Below are positions 26,701-37,834 of a stretch of 64,000 nucleotides of DNA, piece by piece. The DNA is taken from assembly GCF_014202645.1 (NCBI RefSeq), contig NZ_JACHHG010000001.1, positions 62,001-126,000 of the forward strand, given 5' to 3'. The notes under the pieces are model-generated. The model was not told where the DNA came from and searched no databases. It worked only from the letters and a program-made list of their open reading frames with translations. The position numbers and the translations under genes are program-made. The stretch's first letter is position 1. Each line of letters starts with the position of its first letter. Source of the stretch: Deinobacterium chartae. Its GTDB lineage: Bacteria > Deinococcota > Deinococci > Deinococcales > Deinococcaceae.

Positions 26701-29700
26701 GCTGGCGTTCAGGCGGGCGCTGAGTTCCGCGCGGGCGTAATCGAGCTGTCCGCTGAGCTGACCGCCCTGGTAGCGCCAGCTGCCCGAGGCCTGCGCCTGC
26801 GGCCCGTCGGCTAAGGTCAGCACGCTCAGGGTGGGCGAGACCTCGAGGCGGGCGTTGCTGCCGGCCAGTTCGAAGCTGGAACGCAGCTGCGGAGCGTCCG
26901 CCGGGCCGGTCAGGTCAAACGCCAGCCCGTCGGGCAACAGTTCGCGCGGCAGCCCGCTCAGCTGCCCGTGGCCGCGCCAGCCCTGCTCGGTCCGGCGCGC
27001 ATCGGCGTTCACGTGCAAGCCGTTGTAGCTCAGGTCGGCGGCTACGTGCAGGTCGCGGTCCAGCTCGACCTGGGCCGTTCCGGCCAACGCGCCCGAGGAA
27101 CGCAAGCTCAGCTCGCCGCTGGCGCTGTCCAGACGGTAGCTGCCGCTGACGCGCGCGTCACCGCCCAGCAGGCCCAGCGCCAGGTCCTGGACGTGCAGGG
27201 CGCCCGCGTCCTGCGCGCTGCGCCGGAAGGTCAGCACCTCGCGCCCCTGCTGCGCGGCGCGGACGCTCAGGTCATCCAGGGTGCCGCCGCCGCCGAGGGT
27301 CAAGTCGCCCAACGTGACCGGGTCCACGGCCACGCCGCGCGTCTCGCCCTCGAGGGTGAACGAGGGACGGAGCAGCTCACCGGCCCAGCCAACCCGCACG
27401 CTGGCCGTGCCCGAAGTGCTCTGAGCCAGCGCCAGCGGCCGCAGGTCGAGGCTGCCCCGGCTGCGGCCCAGGCCGCTGCCCTCGCTGAGGATCTCGAAGC
27501 TGCCGCCGCCGAGCGCTCCCGCCTCGAGGCGGTAGCTGCCGTTTCCGGCCGCGCTGAGGCGCACAGGAGCCGGCAGGGCGGCGCTGTTGAAGTTGGCCTC
27601 GCCGGACAGCTGCGGCCAGCGTCCGCGCAGGCTGGCGTTCAGGCGGCCCGCTTCCGAGCGCAGGTCGGCGCTGAGGGCCAGCTCGGCTCCGGGCGGGTCG
27701 AAACTCAGGTCGCGCAGGTCCAGGCGCACCTGGCCGGTCAGCGTTCCCGTGAGGTCGGCGCGGGCCAGCACGTCGGGCTGGGAAACCCGTCCGCCCAGGC
27801 CCAGCGTGATTCGCGCGTCGCTCTGCACCAGCTGCAGTTCGCCGCTCAGGCGTGGGTCCGAGGCCGGGCCGCTCAGGCGTGCTTGCCCCCCCAGACGGCC
27901 CAGTCCGAAGCGCTGCAGGTCCAGCGCTTCCAGGCTGACCGTCACCGCCTCGGGCAGCGCGCCCGAGATGCGGGCGCTGCCGCCCAGCAGCGCGGCGCTG
28001 AGCTCGCCGCCCAAGGCCTGCGGGGTCCAGTTCAGGCGTCCCGCCGCCCGCACTTCCCCGAGGTCGCGCGACACGACCCGGGCATCGAGGTTAAAGAGCG
28101 TGACGCGCTCGACCGCGACGTCCGCGTCCAGACGTCCCGCCGCCTCGAGCGAGCCGCGCAGCAGGGCCGAGTTCACGCCCAGGTCGGGCGGCAGCAGCGG
28201 CGCGAGTCGGGCGTCCAGCGCGGTGAGGTTGGCCTGCCAGCGCCCGCCTTGCAGCAGCGCGGTGCCGCGCAGCTCGGGGCCGGTGAGGATCAGGTGCGTG
28301 ACCTGCGGGTTCGCGCGACCCTCGAGCTGCGCCGAGAGGTCGCCGTTGCTGCGGTCAAGGTCGTTCAAGTGGGCGTCTATGCTCAGCTCCGGACGCTCCC
28401 AGCGCCCACCGAGATCAAAGCGGCCGCTGGCAGCCAGTTGCCGGGGGCGGCCCCACCAGGCTCCCAGGTCGAGCGACTCCAGCGCGAGCTGTGCGCGGGG
28501 CCGCTCGAGGATGTCACGACCGAGCGTGCCGCTGAAGCGTCCGGGACCATAACCGCCGACCACGCTCAGGTCGCCCTGGCCGGTCACGGCGAGTTCGGCG
28601 CTTTCACGGCCCACCTGTCCGCGTGCGCTCAGCCCTCCGGCGAAACCGCTTTCCGGCGCGTAGGACAGATCCCCGCGCAGTGCCAGCTCGAGCTCTCCCT
28701 GGCGCAGGGTCGTGTCGGGTCGCAGGCGGGCGGATACCAGCTCGAGGCCGCCCTGCAGCCGGGCTTGCACCTGGCCCGAGAGCCGCTCGCCTCCCAGGTC
28801 CACGGTCACGAGATTCCCCTGCAGGCGGCCCGAGAGCGTGGTGCCGGACACCTCGAGGCCGTACGGATCGCTCAGCAGCGTTCCGCTGGCTTGCAGGCGC
28901 GGGTCTTGCAGGCTGCCGCTCGCGCGCAGCTCGAGATCCGCACGGGCGGGCCGCTCGAGGCGGATGCCCGCGCGCAGGTCCAGGGCAGGGAAGACCTGCC
29001 CCGCCGGCGTTGCCGCGCCCCAGTTCCCGGCCACCCGCGCCGCGCCGAGCGACAGGGCCCTGCCATCCCAGAGCAGTTCTCCGCTGAAGTCGGTGTCCTG
29101 CAGTCGCCCGGATGCCTGCGCGGTGATGCGCTCCGGTCCGGCGATGCGCCCGCGGACGCTGAGCTGTCCGCCGCGAGCGCCCTCGCCCAGCAACGGCTCC
29201 AAGTCGGCGGCGTCCAGCTCGAAGCGCCCCTCGAGGTTCTCGGCCACGCGCGCCTCGAGACTGAGGCGTGCCCCGGCCACCGCGCCCGAGACGGTCAGCA
29301 GTTCGCGGTCCAAGCGGGCATCGAGCGTGAGCGGACGGCCCTCGAGGTCTCCGGCGGCACTCAGGCGGTAGCGTCCGTCTGCCCCCACAAGCTGTCCGCT
29401 CACGCCCTCTACGCTCAGGGTGGCGTTTGCGTTCGGGTACACCGGGCCGCGCAGGCTCAGCCTTCGTCCACCTGCGTGGCCCTGCAGGTTCGCCGAGAGC
29501 TGGCCGGACCTCAGGTCCACCCGCCCGTTGACGGCCTCGCCGATTCCGCGTGCCAGGTCGAGAACCAGCGTTCCCTGGCCACGGGCGAGTTCGTACCGGG
29601 GCAGGCTCAGGTCCAGTCGCGCGCTGCCGCGCAGACCGTCCACGAACGGCTCGACCAGCGCCGCGTCGAGGTACGCTCCGCGCACGTCCAAGCCGTCTTG

Positions 29701-32700
29701 AGTGGCCGTGAAGGGCAGCCGGGTCGTGCCCGAGCGCAGTTCGCCGCTCGCGCTGAAGCCGCCCGCTGTCTGCGCGGCGCGGGCGGTCAGGTTCAGTTCC
29801 CGGCCCAGGTAGCGGGTTCCTTGCAGCGAAAGCGCGGCGCGCGGCGCCTCGAGGCTGCCCGAGACGTTCAGGCGCAGCTCGCCCAGGCGCGTGTCCGCGA
29901 GGGCTGATTCGGGCAGCTGCGCCTCGAGGCGGCCCAGCGCCAGCGCCAGTTCGCCGCTTAAGGCCTCGCCCAGGCGCAGGCGGCCGCGCAGCGGGCCGCT
30001 GGCGTTCACGTTCAGCTGCGGTTGCAGTTCCTGGCCGCTCACCGCGAGCTCCAGCCGGCCCGCGTCGCCGTAGCGGTAGCCGAGCGCGTAACGCCCGCTC
30101 CAGCCCTGCGGCCCGTAGCGCAGTTGTCCGCCCTGACCTTCGAGGGCCAGGGTGATGGCTGTTCCCAGACCGAGCCGCAGCCGGGCCTGCGTGCCGTTGA
30201 GCTCCAGCGGGCCCAGCGGCACCTCGAGGCGCTGGGCCGGAACGTTCAGGCTGCCCCCAAGGATGCCGCGTCCGCCGCGCAGGCTGCCGCTCAGGCGGGC
30301 CGTGCCGTATTCGGAACGCAGGGTGACGTGCAGCCCTGTGAGGTCGGCGGGCAGCCGGAAGCGGCCCGAGGCGCTCAGCTCGGCAGCGGAGGCCTGGGCC
30401 TGCAGGTCGAGCGCGCCCCGTACCAGGGCGAGCGTGAACGGGTTTCCAAAAGCCTCACCGCTGAGCTCGCCGTCCAGCACCCCGCCGCGCGCGGTGAGGC
30501 GACCGCTGGCGCTCACGCCCTGCACGGTCAGCTGCCGCAGTTCGGCGCTGAAGTTTTCGAGGCCGCGGGCGCTGAGCTGCGCGCGGCCGCCCGCGCGGTC
30601 GCGCACGTCCGCCTGGGCGCTGAAGTCGCTGCCGCGCCCGCTGAGCGACACGTTGGCGCTCAGGTCCAGCGCGGAGGCACTTCCGCGCAGGCGGTAACGT
30701 CCGTCTGGCAGTGCGGCCTCGCCGCTGGCCTGCAGTCGCAGCTGAGGGCCGCGCAAATTTGCGAACACGCTGAGCGCCGACCAGGGGCCGCTGGCGCGCA
30801 CATCGAAGCCCTCGCCGCGCCCCTCGAGGCGCAGCGACCCCTGCCACTGCGGGTTCCAGGCGGCGTTCAGGCGCAGGTCCACCGGACGGCCCGCGAACAG
30901 CACCCGGGGCTGACCGCTGGCGCGGATGAGCTCGCCCTCGGCGTAGCGAAGCTGCAAGTCGCCCAGGCTGCCCACGGCGGTCAGGCGCGGGGTCAGCGTT
31001 CCGGCCAGTCGCAGCGGCTGCGCGGGAAGCACCAGGTCCGAGGCGGCGAGCCGTGGCGAGGTGCCCGAGGCAGCAAAAGCCGCCCGGTCGTACGGACCGC
31101 TCGCCGACAGCTGCAAGCGTGCTCCGGCGACCTCGGCCCGGCCACCGAGGCGCAACTCCGGGTATACCTGCCCCGCCGCGTTCAGCTGCACGTCGGTGTT
31201 GCCAGCGCTCATCTCCGCCTGCACCCGGCCGCTTTCGAGGCGCAAGTCGGCCTGGGCCTGAAAGCCTGCGAGTTCGCCCTCGAGGCGGCCGCGGCCGCTC
31301 TGGCCGCGCAGGTCCAGGGTCAGCCGTCCGCGGGCGTCCACGCCGGCAAGCGCTCCCAGCGCCCCCAGATCCGCCTCGCCCGAGGCGCGCAGTTCCTGCT
31401 CCGGCGACCAGCGGCCGCGCAGCACCCGCTCGAGTCGCGCGCCGCTGCGCAGGGTCAGCGCGAGCTCGCGTCGGTAGTCCGCCTCGAGGCGCAACCCCGG
31501 TCCGCTGGCGCTCAAGCGGACGCTGAGCGGTTCGAGCACCGCGTTGCCGCCGATGGCAAAGCCCCGGTAGCTGCCGCTGAGCGTGGCGCCCGTTCCGTTG
31601 CCGCGCAGCGCCAGTTCGCCTTCGGGAACGGTCAGGTTCAGCGTTCCGCCCAGGCGGCCGCGGTCGTAGCGGGCGGTGCCGTTTAAGGCCGCCGGGCCAC
31701 CCAGGTCAAAGTTCCAGTCGTCGAATCGCGCTTCGAGACGTTCGCCGCGCCAGCTCAGCCGCGCGCGGCCCGCCGCCCAGTCGGCACTCTGGCGGTTCAG
31801 GTTCACCGCAACAGGACCGGACAGCGTCTGGGCGCCGGGCAACAGCCGTCTGGCCTCGAGTTGCCCCCGGATCTCGCCGTCGTTCAAGTTCAGCTCGCCC
31901 TGGCCCGAGAGCAGGCCGCCGCCTTCGACCTCGAGGTTGCTGGCCCGCCAGCTGCCGCGCCCCTGATCGTCCAGCCTCAGTCCCAGCGCTCCCAGGTCCA
32001 GCTCCGCTCCCTCGGTTCCGGCGTACCCGCTGCCGCGCAGCGCCAGCGGCAGTCCCGGCAGGTTCAGGTCGGCACGGCTGACCGTCAGGGCCACCCGCTC
32101 GATGGGTCCGGCGAAGCTCACCCCCACGCCGCCTTCGAGCGGTGCGGGCAGCAGCGCGTCCAGGCGGCCCGAGAGCCGTCCGCCGTCGAGCTGGTAACGC
32201 GCCGCCGTGCGTCCGCCCGAGACCTCGCCGCTCACGTCCAGTACGCGGTTGCGCAGCTGTGCTTCGAGGGCCAGGGGCCGTCCCAGCAGCGCGCCCTCGA
32301 GGCGCGCGTCCACACCCAGGCGCCCGCGGCGCTCGCTGAGGCTGGCGCGCAGCCGCTGCGCCTCGTTCAGCAGCCCCAGCTGTGCCTCGAGGGCCACGCT
32401 GCTGCCCACGCCGTCGAAGCGGTAGTCGGCCTTGAGCGCCTCGAAAGGGATGCCCGAGACGCTGCCCTGACCGCGCACGCTGGCGCGCACCTCGGCGCTC
32501 TCCCAGCCCGAGGCCTCGACGGTGGCGCGCGCGCGCCCCGAGGCGTCCTCGATGCCCAGCGCGCCGGCCAGGTTGCCCAGGTTCGGCTCCAGGATGCCGC
32601 TGACCGCCCAGCGCTCCTCGCGGGTATCCACGTAGGCCCGGGCCTCGACCGGACCGTTGAAGGCCCGGCCGCGCAGCAGCACGTCGATGCGGTCGCCGCG

Positions 32701-33438
32701 CTGCTGTAACGTGCCGCCGATGCGGTGCCCGGTCACCCACTCGGCCCCGGGCACTTCGATCTCGCCGCCCTCGAGCAGCAGGTCCCCGGTGAGTTGGCCG
32801 CCCTCGAGGCGGTACTCGCCTGAGAGGCGCCCGCCGCGCACGCCCGACCACCAGTAGTTCAGGATGCGGGCCTCGCCGTTGATCTGTGCCGTGGCCGACA
32901 GTTCATCGCCCACGAGGCGGTAGTCCACCATCGCACTCGCCCGCCCGCTCTCGATCTCGGCGTTCAGTTCGGCCTGCCCACCGTGCTCGCTCGGCGTGAT
33001 GCGCACGATCTGCGCCCGCGCGTCGGGCAGGTCAAAGGGCAGGCCGCGCACGGCCAGTTGCACGTCCTCGACCTCGAGGCGCTCGGGAATCACCTTCCAG
33101 CCGGTGTCCGGACCGGCCGGACCGAAGCGGGACGGGTCCAGGTTGACCTCGGCTCCCTCGAGCCTCAGGCTGAAGCGAAGTTCCTTGCGAAAGAGTGGCC
33201 AGATGCCGTAGCGCGCCGAGACCTCCTGAGCGGTCGCGCGAATGCCAGGGGCGCTCAGGTGCACGTCTCCGAGCGTGGGATTCCCGATCCAGCCGCCTAC
33301 GCGTCCGGCGCTGAGTTTCAAGTCGCCCAGCGGCGCGACGGCCAGGGCGATCCGCACGCCGATGGGCGTGAAGATCACGGCGACGAGAGCCAGCAGCAGG
33401 GCGAGGACAATGAGGGCTCTGGCACGATTCACAAACAC
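23749..33438 (-). CDS. Giant TamB-like translocation/assembly protein
   Basis: This 3229-residue protein starts with one membrane helix (ALIVLALLLALVAVIFTPIGV). It continues for about 2800 residues of degenerate beta-strand repeats rich in LSG, GxLxG and RLxLxG patterns. It ends with a TamB C-terminal domain: TLYALLAFGTTDL, EFERGVARALGVDVF, YITREFYLQYQVDLTG and a final FGVETGVSTRLRLGYQLRF. TamB and its relatives (YhdP, AsmA) form long hydrophobic grooves that move phospholipid between membranes and help outer-membrane assembly. E. coli TamB is 1259 residues, so this is about two and a half times longer. The start is GTG 33438 or, for a leaderless mRNA, GTG 33432 six nt after TAAACT. No TamA gene is seen nearby. 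Confidence 0.85.
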   Translation of the reverse strand: MFVNRARALIVLALLLALVAVIFTPIGVRIALAVAPLGDLKLSAGRVGGWIGNPTLGDVHLSAPGIRATAQEVSARYGIWPLFRKELRFSLRLEGAEVNLDPSRFGPAGPDTGWKVIPERLEVEDVQLAVRGLPFDLPDARAQIVRITPSEHGGQAELNAEIESGRASAMVDYRLVGDELSATAQINGEARILNYWWSGVRGGRLSGEYRLEGGQLTGDLLLEGGEIEVPGAEWVTGHRIGGTLQQRGDRIDVLLRGRAFNGPVEARAYVDTREERWAVSGILEPNLGNLAGALGIEDASGRARATVEASGWESAEVRASVRGQGSVSGIPFEALKADYRFDGVGSSVALEAQLGLLNEAQRLRASLSERRGRLGVDARLEGALLGRPLALEAQLRNRVLDVSGEVSGGRTAARYQLDGGRLSGRLDALLPAPLEGGVGVSFAGPIERVALTVSRADLNLPGLPLALRGSGYAGTEGAELDLGALGLRLDDQGRGSWRASNLEVEGGGLLSGQGELNLNDGEIRGQLEARRLLPGAQTLSGPVAVNLNRQSADWAAGRARLSWRGERLEARFDDWNFDLGGPAALNGTARYDRGRLGGTLNLTVPEGELALRGNGTGATLSGSYRGFAIGGNAVLEPLSVRLSASGPGLRLEADYRRELALTLRSGARLERVLRGRWSPEQELRASGEADLGALGALAGVDARGRLTLDLRGQSGRGRLEGELAGFQAQADLRLESGRVQAEMSAGNTDVQLNAAGQVYPELRLGGRAEVAGARLQLSASGPYDRAAFAASGTSPRLAASDLVLPAQPLRLAGTLTPRLTAVGSLGDLQLRYAEGELIRASGQPRVLFAGRPVDLRLNAAWNPQWQGSLRLEGRGEGFDVRASGPWSALSVFANLRGPQLRLQASGEAALPDGRYRLRGSASALDLSANVSLSGRGSDFSAQADVRDRAGGRAQLSARGLENFSAELRQLTVQGVSASGRLTARGGVLDGELSGEAFGNPFTLALVRGALDLQAQASAAELSASGRFRLPADLTGLHVTLRSEYGTARLSGSLRGGRGILGGSLNVPAQRLEVPLGPLELNGTQARLRLGLGTAITLALEGQGGQLRYGPQGWSGRYALGYRYGDAGRLELAVSGQELQPQLNVNASGPLRGRLRLGEALSGELALALGRLEAQLPESALADTRLGELRLNVSGSLEAPRAALSLQGTRYLGRELNLTARAAQTAGGFSASGELRSGTTRLPFTATQDGLDVRGAYLDAALVEPFVDGLRGSARLDLSLPRYELARGQGTLVLDLARGIGEAVNGRVDLRSGQLSANLQGHAGGRRLSLRGPVYPNANATLSVEGVSGQLVGADGRYRLSAAGDLEGRPLTLDARLDRELLTVSGAVAGARLSLEARVAENLEGRFELDAADLEPLLGEGARGGQLSVRGRIAGPERITAQASGRLQDTDFSGELLWDGRALSLGAARVAGNWGAATPAGQVFPALDLRAGIRLERPARADLELRASGSLQDPRLQASGTLLSDPYGLEVSGTTLSGRLQGNLVTVDLGGERLSGQVQARLQGGLELVSARLRPDTTLRQGELELALRGDLSYAPESGFAGGLSARGQVGRESAELAVTGQGDLSVVGGYGPGRFSGTLGRDILERPRAQLALESLDLGAWWGRPRQLAASGRFDLGGRWERPELSIDAHLNDLDRSNGDLSAQLEGRANPQVTHLILTGPELRGTALLQGGRWQANLTALDARLAPLLPPDLGVNSALLRGSLEAAGRLDADVAVERVTLFNLDARVVSRDLGEVRAAGRLNWTPQALGGELSAALLGGSARISGALPEAVTVSLEALDLQRFGLGRLGGQARLSGPASDPRLSGELQLVQSDARITLGLGGRVSQPDVLARADLTGTLTGQVRLDLRDLSFDPPGAELALSADLRSEAGRLNASLRGRWPQLSGEANFNSAALPAPVRLSAAGNGSYRLEAGALGGGSFEILSEGSGLGRSRGSLDLRPLALAQSTSGTASVRVGWAGELLRPSFTLEGETRGVAVDPVTLGDLTLGGGGTLDDLSVRAAQQGREVLTFRRSAQDAGALHVQDLALGLLGGDARVSGSYRLDSASGELSLRSSGALAGTAQVELDRDLHVAADLSYNGLHVNADARRTEQGWRGHGQLSGLPRELLPDGLAFDLTGPADAPQLRSSFELAGSNARLEVSPTLSVLTLADGPQAQASGSWRYQGGQLSGQLDYARAELSARLNASGTLEDPRVALELRSGEALLSGTAGLNAGDLRLQAGSDGRIRWTGQQVQVNIPGFELDALQQPDIAGTLRATGTLGAQDGRLELSFSDLQTPLELAMFGWQLDGDLNATVTRTDGRLAVSAEYAGTPGRARAELGQSPQGPLQGTLSADLTSAQGGTVSARLTAANRTLSGQVLAQGLLLRLGETEAVIGARADLSGQNFTLEGNVAAGGGTLTVSADGGVADLLPAAESLLGLAPTEDGYLAQARLQGVDLRALRLSDHISGRVTGVASFSPASSTFNLRAPELNLAGTVLPVRLEGTASGSDWRLRGALGDSAVVGNITEGVLSARVDLRAAPLHAFLGAFSGPLPGQAEMTGLARYEGPLAAPLEGRLGVVAERVEVRSGNEQLRGQGQLTYDRGTLRVPGIQLAGSGRWNIAGEYSPQRVDLTATFENTTFTPVLSILPNVRALEPLLSGNLSLRLNGSYQRPSAQLTGSALRGRIDGIDFVLPQIGGSLSNGVFSFGAPITTRGELNASLGVSGAGRFENGELRGTQVQVRGNLAAPNTGRVDNLDALISQDPAGEWRLEASARSGGTLRLTGSLSPQLALDLRADRYSPVLTGLPVRNGEVSGALSAREEGERYVVRGSLDVTRLLIGTTAQDPQPNNGSPDSASDPNAVPGFVSPLPPEFTTFPEPEQEPNATTPPPASATLRRVVFEDIRVNARSGIRIDENLARAEFGGSVVLSGTAADPRLSGQVSALRGSVFLRENEFRIQRGLAVWDGSGPYPSFELVATGEVIEPTRDPVTGTNSSQRLQVTVTITGRFTSDNARQPKLDLQTTFASNPPRDQDTLYALLAFGTTDLTQVPELLTSSAINTALNVFILGEFERGVARALGVDVFRIRTNLLNLTGLDPALTAEFTVGTYITREFYLQYQVDLTGTGLLDAQYTTPDGRFNFRVSTPLSGLDFSTVRPSFSVAYNFTPSSSVQFGVETGVSTRLRLGYQLRF

Positions 33439-33492
33439 AGTTTAAAGTTCCTGGAGTGAGAAGCCTACCCCGGCGCGGTAAGCTTGGAGTCG

Positions 33493-33756
33493 ATGCGACT
33501 TTCTTGCTTGATTTCCGGAGAGGTTCAGGGCGTGGGCTTTCGCCGTTACGTACAGCGGCGGGCCCTGGATCTGGGCGTCACCGGCTACGCCGAGAACCAC
33601 TCGGACGGCCGCGTCGAGGTGATCGCCGAAGGCCAGCGCGAGGACCTCGAGCGCCTGTTGCACTTTATCCGTCGCGGCCCACCGCACGCGCGGGTCGATC
33701 ACGTGGACGAACAGTGGTCCGAGGGAACCGGGCTCCAGAACTTCTTCGTGTACTGA
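33493..33756 (+). CDS. acyP: Acylphosphatase
   Basis: This 87-residue protein has both signature segments: GEVQGVGFRRYVQ with the substrate-binding Arg, and GYAENHSDGRVEV with the catalytic Asn. It hydrolyses acylphosphates such as carbamoyl phosphate or 1,3-bisphosphoglycerate. ATG 33493 starts the family N-terminus; TAAGCT ends 8 nt upstream and there is no SD. It is divergent from tamB. Confidence 0.92.
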   Translation: MRLSCLISGEVQGVGFRRYVQRRALDLGVTGYAENHSDGRVEVIAEGQREDLERLLHFIRRGPPHARVDHVDEQWSEGTGLQNFFVY

Positions 33757-33790
33757 ACCCCGGGGCCGGTGGGCTGCCGGGCTCTTGCCG

Positions 33791-34288
33791 TCAGGCGGGT
33801 TTTCCCACGAACGTGGCGGCGTGGCGCAGCATCAGGGTAACGATCCGGTGATGAAAGGGCAGGATCATCCTCAGGTAGATGCGGCCGGTCAGGTTGTGCA
33901 GGTGAACGACCGTCACCAGGCGGTAGCGGTAAGTCCGCCGCTGCCCCGGCTCCTGAACCACGGCCAGCCGGGCGGTCAGGTGGGCTTCGCGGCCCTGTGC
34001 GATCCAGAAGTCGCGGCCCGCGTCTTCGACCGTAAAGAAACTGAGGCGTTCCCCGGGCTTCATGGGCACGCGCGAATCCGTCCAGCGCGCAGGGAGTCCG
34101 GTCCGCTGGCCCAGCAGACCCAAAAAGACCACCCGCACCCGGTAGAGGAAGGTGACCCACGCCGGGTTGTACGCGAACAGTCCGGCCAGGAAAACCTCGA
34201 GTTCCAGGTCGCTTTCGATGGCGTGCGCGTCGATGTGATCGGCTCCCTGAGCGAGGGCACGCAGGCTGGGCGGGTCGCTGGCCGTCAC
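33791..34288 (-). CDS. DUF2867-like protein
   Basis: GTG 34288 overlaps the TetR gene's stop (GTGA, 4 bp), so the two are translated together. The 165-residue product has DHIDAHAIESDLELEVFLAGLFAYNP at the start and ILPFHHRIVTLMLRH near the end, a pattern I associate with the DUF2867 family of polyketide-cyclase-like alpha/beta barrels. A hydrophobic pocket protein that binds small ligands is plausible; no catalytic residue is evident. Coupling to a TetR regulator suggests it responds to the same signal. Confidence 0.6.
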   Translation of the reverse strand: MTASDPPSLRALAQGADHIDAHAIESDLELEVFLAGLFAYNPAWVTFLYRVRVVFLGLLGQRTGLPARWTDSRVPMKPGERLSFFTVEDAGRDFWIAQGREAHLTARLAVVQEPGQRRTYRYRLVTVVHLHNLTGRIYLRMILPFHHRIVTLMLRHAATFVGKPA

Positions 34289-34860
34289 GCGGCACCGCCG
34301 CGGGCCGCCGGGTTCAGCAGCGGCTCGAGTTCGCCCAGCATGCGGCGGAATTCGTCTCCGAAGCTGGCGGGACGCAACTGCATCGCTCCCAGGAACACCG
34401 CGTAGTGCAGGCGGGCCAGCAGCCTGCCTCGCTGCGCGTCTCCGCTGATTTCGGTAAGTAAGCCTGCCAGGTACTCGAGGCGTTCGGCGTCGATCCGCTG
34501 CATCCGTGCGCGGGGCTCGGGGTCGCGCGTAGCCCAGGTGCGCATGGCGATCTCGAGGTCCGGTGTGCGCGAGGCGATGTCGGCGATGAGCCGCTGCAGG
34601 CGCAGGTGTGCCTGCGGGGCCCGGTTGGCGTCGTCCACCATGCGGGTGAAGGCGACCCGTTCGAAGTGCTCGAGCAGGGCTGTGCGGTAGGCGGCCAGGT
34701 TCTGGAAGTGATGGTAGAACGAGCCCTTGGTTAGCCCGACCTGCGCGCACAGCCGCTCGAGGCTCAGCGCATCGATGCCGTGCTCGCGAATGATTGCAAG
34801 TCCGGCGTGCAGCCAGTCTTCCGGCGCTTTCCGTGTCACGGTGACCGCTTTGCGTACCAT
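34285..34860 (-). CDS. TetR-family transcriptional regulator
   Basis: ATG 34860 sits inside a palindrome and gives a 191-residue protein. The N-terminal TetR DNA-binding domain reads LSLERLCAQVGLTKGSFYHHFQNLAAYRTALLEHF, with the second recognition helix at GLTKGSFYHHF. The variable C-terminal domain is all-helical and would bind a ligand. It probably represses its own promoter and the coupled downstream gene. Upstream in-frame codons are not conserved. The ligand is unknown. Confidence 0.88.
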   Translation of the reverse strand: MVRKAVTVTRKAPEDWLHAGLAIIREHGIDALSLERLCAQVGLTKGSFYHHFQNLAAYRTALLEHFERVAFTRMVDDANRAPQAHLRLQRLIADIASRTPDLEIAMRTWATRDPEPRARMQRIDAERLEYLAGLLTEISGDAQRGRLLARLHYAVFLGAMQLRPASFGDEFRRMLGELEPLLNPAARGGAA

Positions 34861-34871
34861 ACTGCATGGTA
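34855..34871. promoter_or_regulatory. Operator overlapping the TetR start codon
   Basis: The perfect inverted repeat TACCAT-N5-ATGGTA covers the ATG (34858-34860). On the minus strand the distal arm reads TACCAT, a TANNNT -10 box 5 nt before the start. Binding here would block the promoter of a leaderless autoregulated gene. Confidence 0.55.
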
Positions 34872-34883
34872 TGTTCCGGCGTC

Positions 34884-34897
34884 CGGACAAATGTCCG
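34884..34897. promoter_or_regulatory. Second palindrome upstream of the TetR gene
   Basis: CGGACA-AA-TGTCCG is a perfect 6-2-6 inverted repeat, 12 bp beyond the first operator. It could be a second repressor site or bind another protein. Confidence 0.4.
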
Positions 34898-34978
34898 CGC
34901 CCCCGCCGTGCCAGACCCTCGAGCGCGAGCGTCAGACCGTAAGTCCGGCACCTGCCCGTTCCGGACCGTGAGCCGCGC

Positions 34979-35008
34979 TTGACAAGACGCGCGCCGACTC
35001 ACTAACCT
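34979..35008 (+). promoter_or_regulatory. Promoter of the metY-metX operon
   Basis: A consensus TTGACA (34979-34984) is followed after 18 bp by TAACCT (35003-35008). Transcription should begin near 35015, 30 nt before the SAM riboswitch. Confidence 0.65.
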
Positions 35009-35045
35009 GTAGCATCTGCTGCAAGGCAGACCTGCCGCAAGGCAC

Positions 35046-37641
<2,596 letters not shown>

Positions 37642-37651
37642 CCGCTGGCTG

Positions 37652-37685
37652 CGGTGGCGGGGGACACCGTTGCCCCCGCCGCTGT
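37652..37685 (+). terminator. Hairpin after metX
   Basis: GGCGGGGG (37656-37663) pairs with CCCCCGCC (37673-37680), and the stem can be extended with G-U pairs. There is no T-run. The rest of the 193-bp spacer before the transporter shows no gene. Confidence 0.5.
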
Positions 37686-37834
37686 GCTGCGCCCGGTCAG
37701 GGTCTCGGTTTTTAGCCCGAATAAAGGGGGTCTGAAGAAAACCAAAAGCTGTCCGGGCCCAACCGCACCTTTTCGCACAGGGGCGTTCTCTAGCGTGGGA
37801 GCAGGCACTACGCCGCTTCACCCTAGGAGGATGC

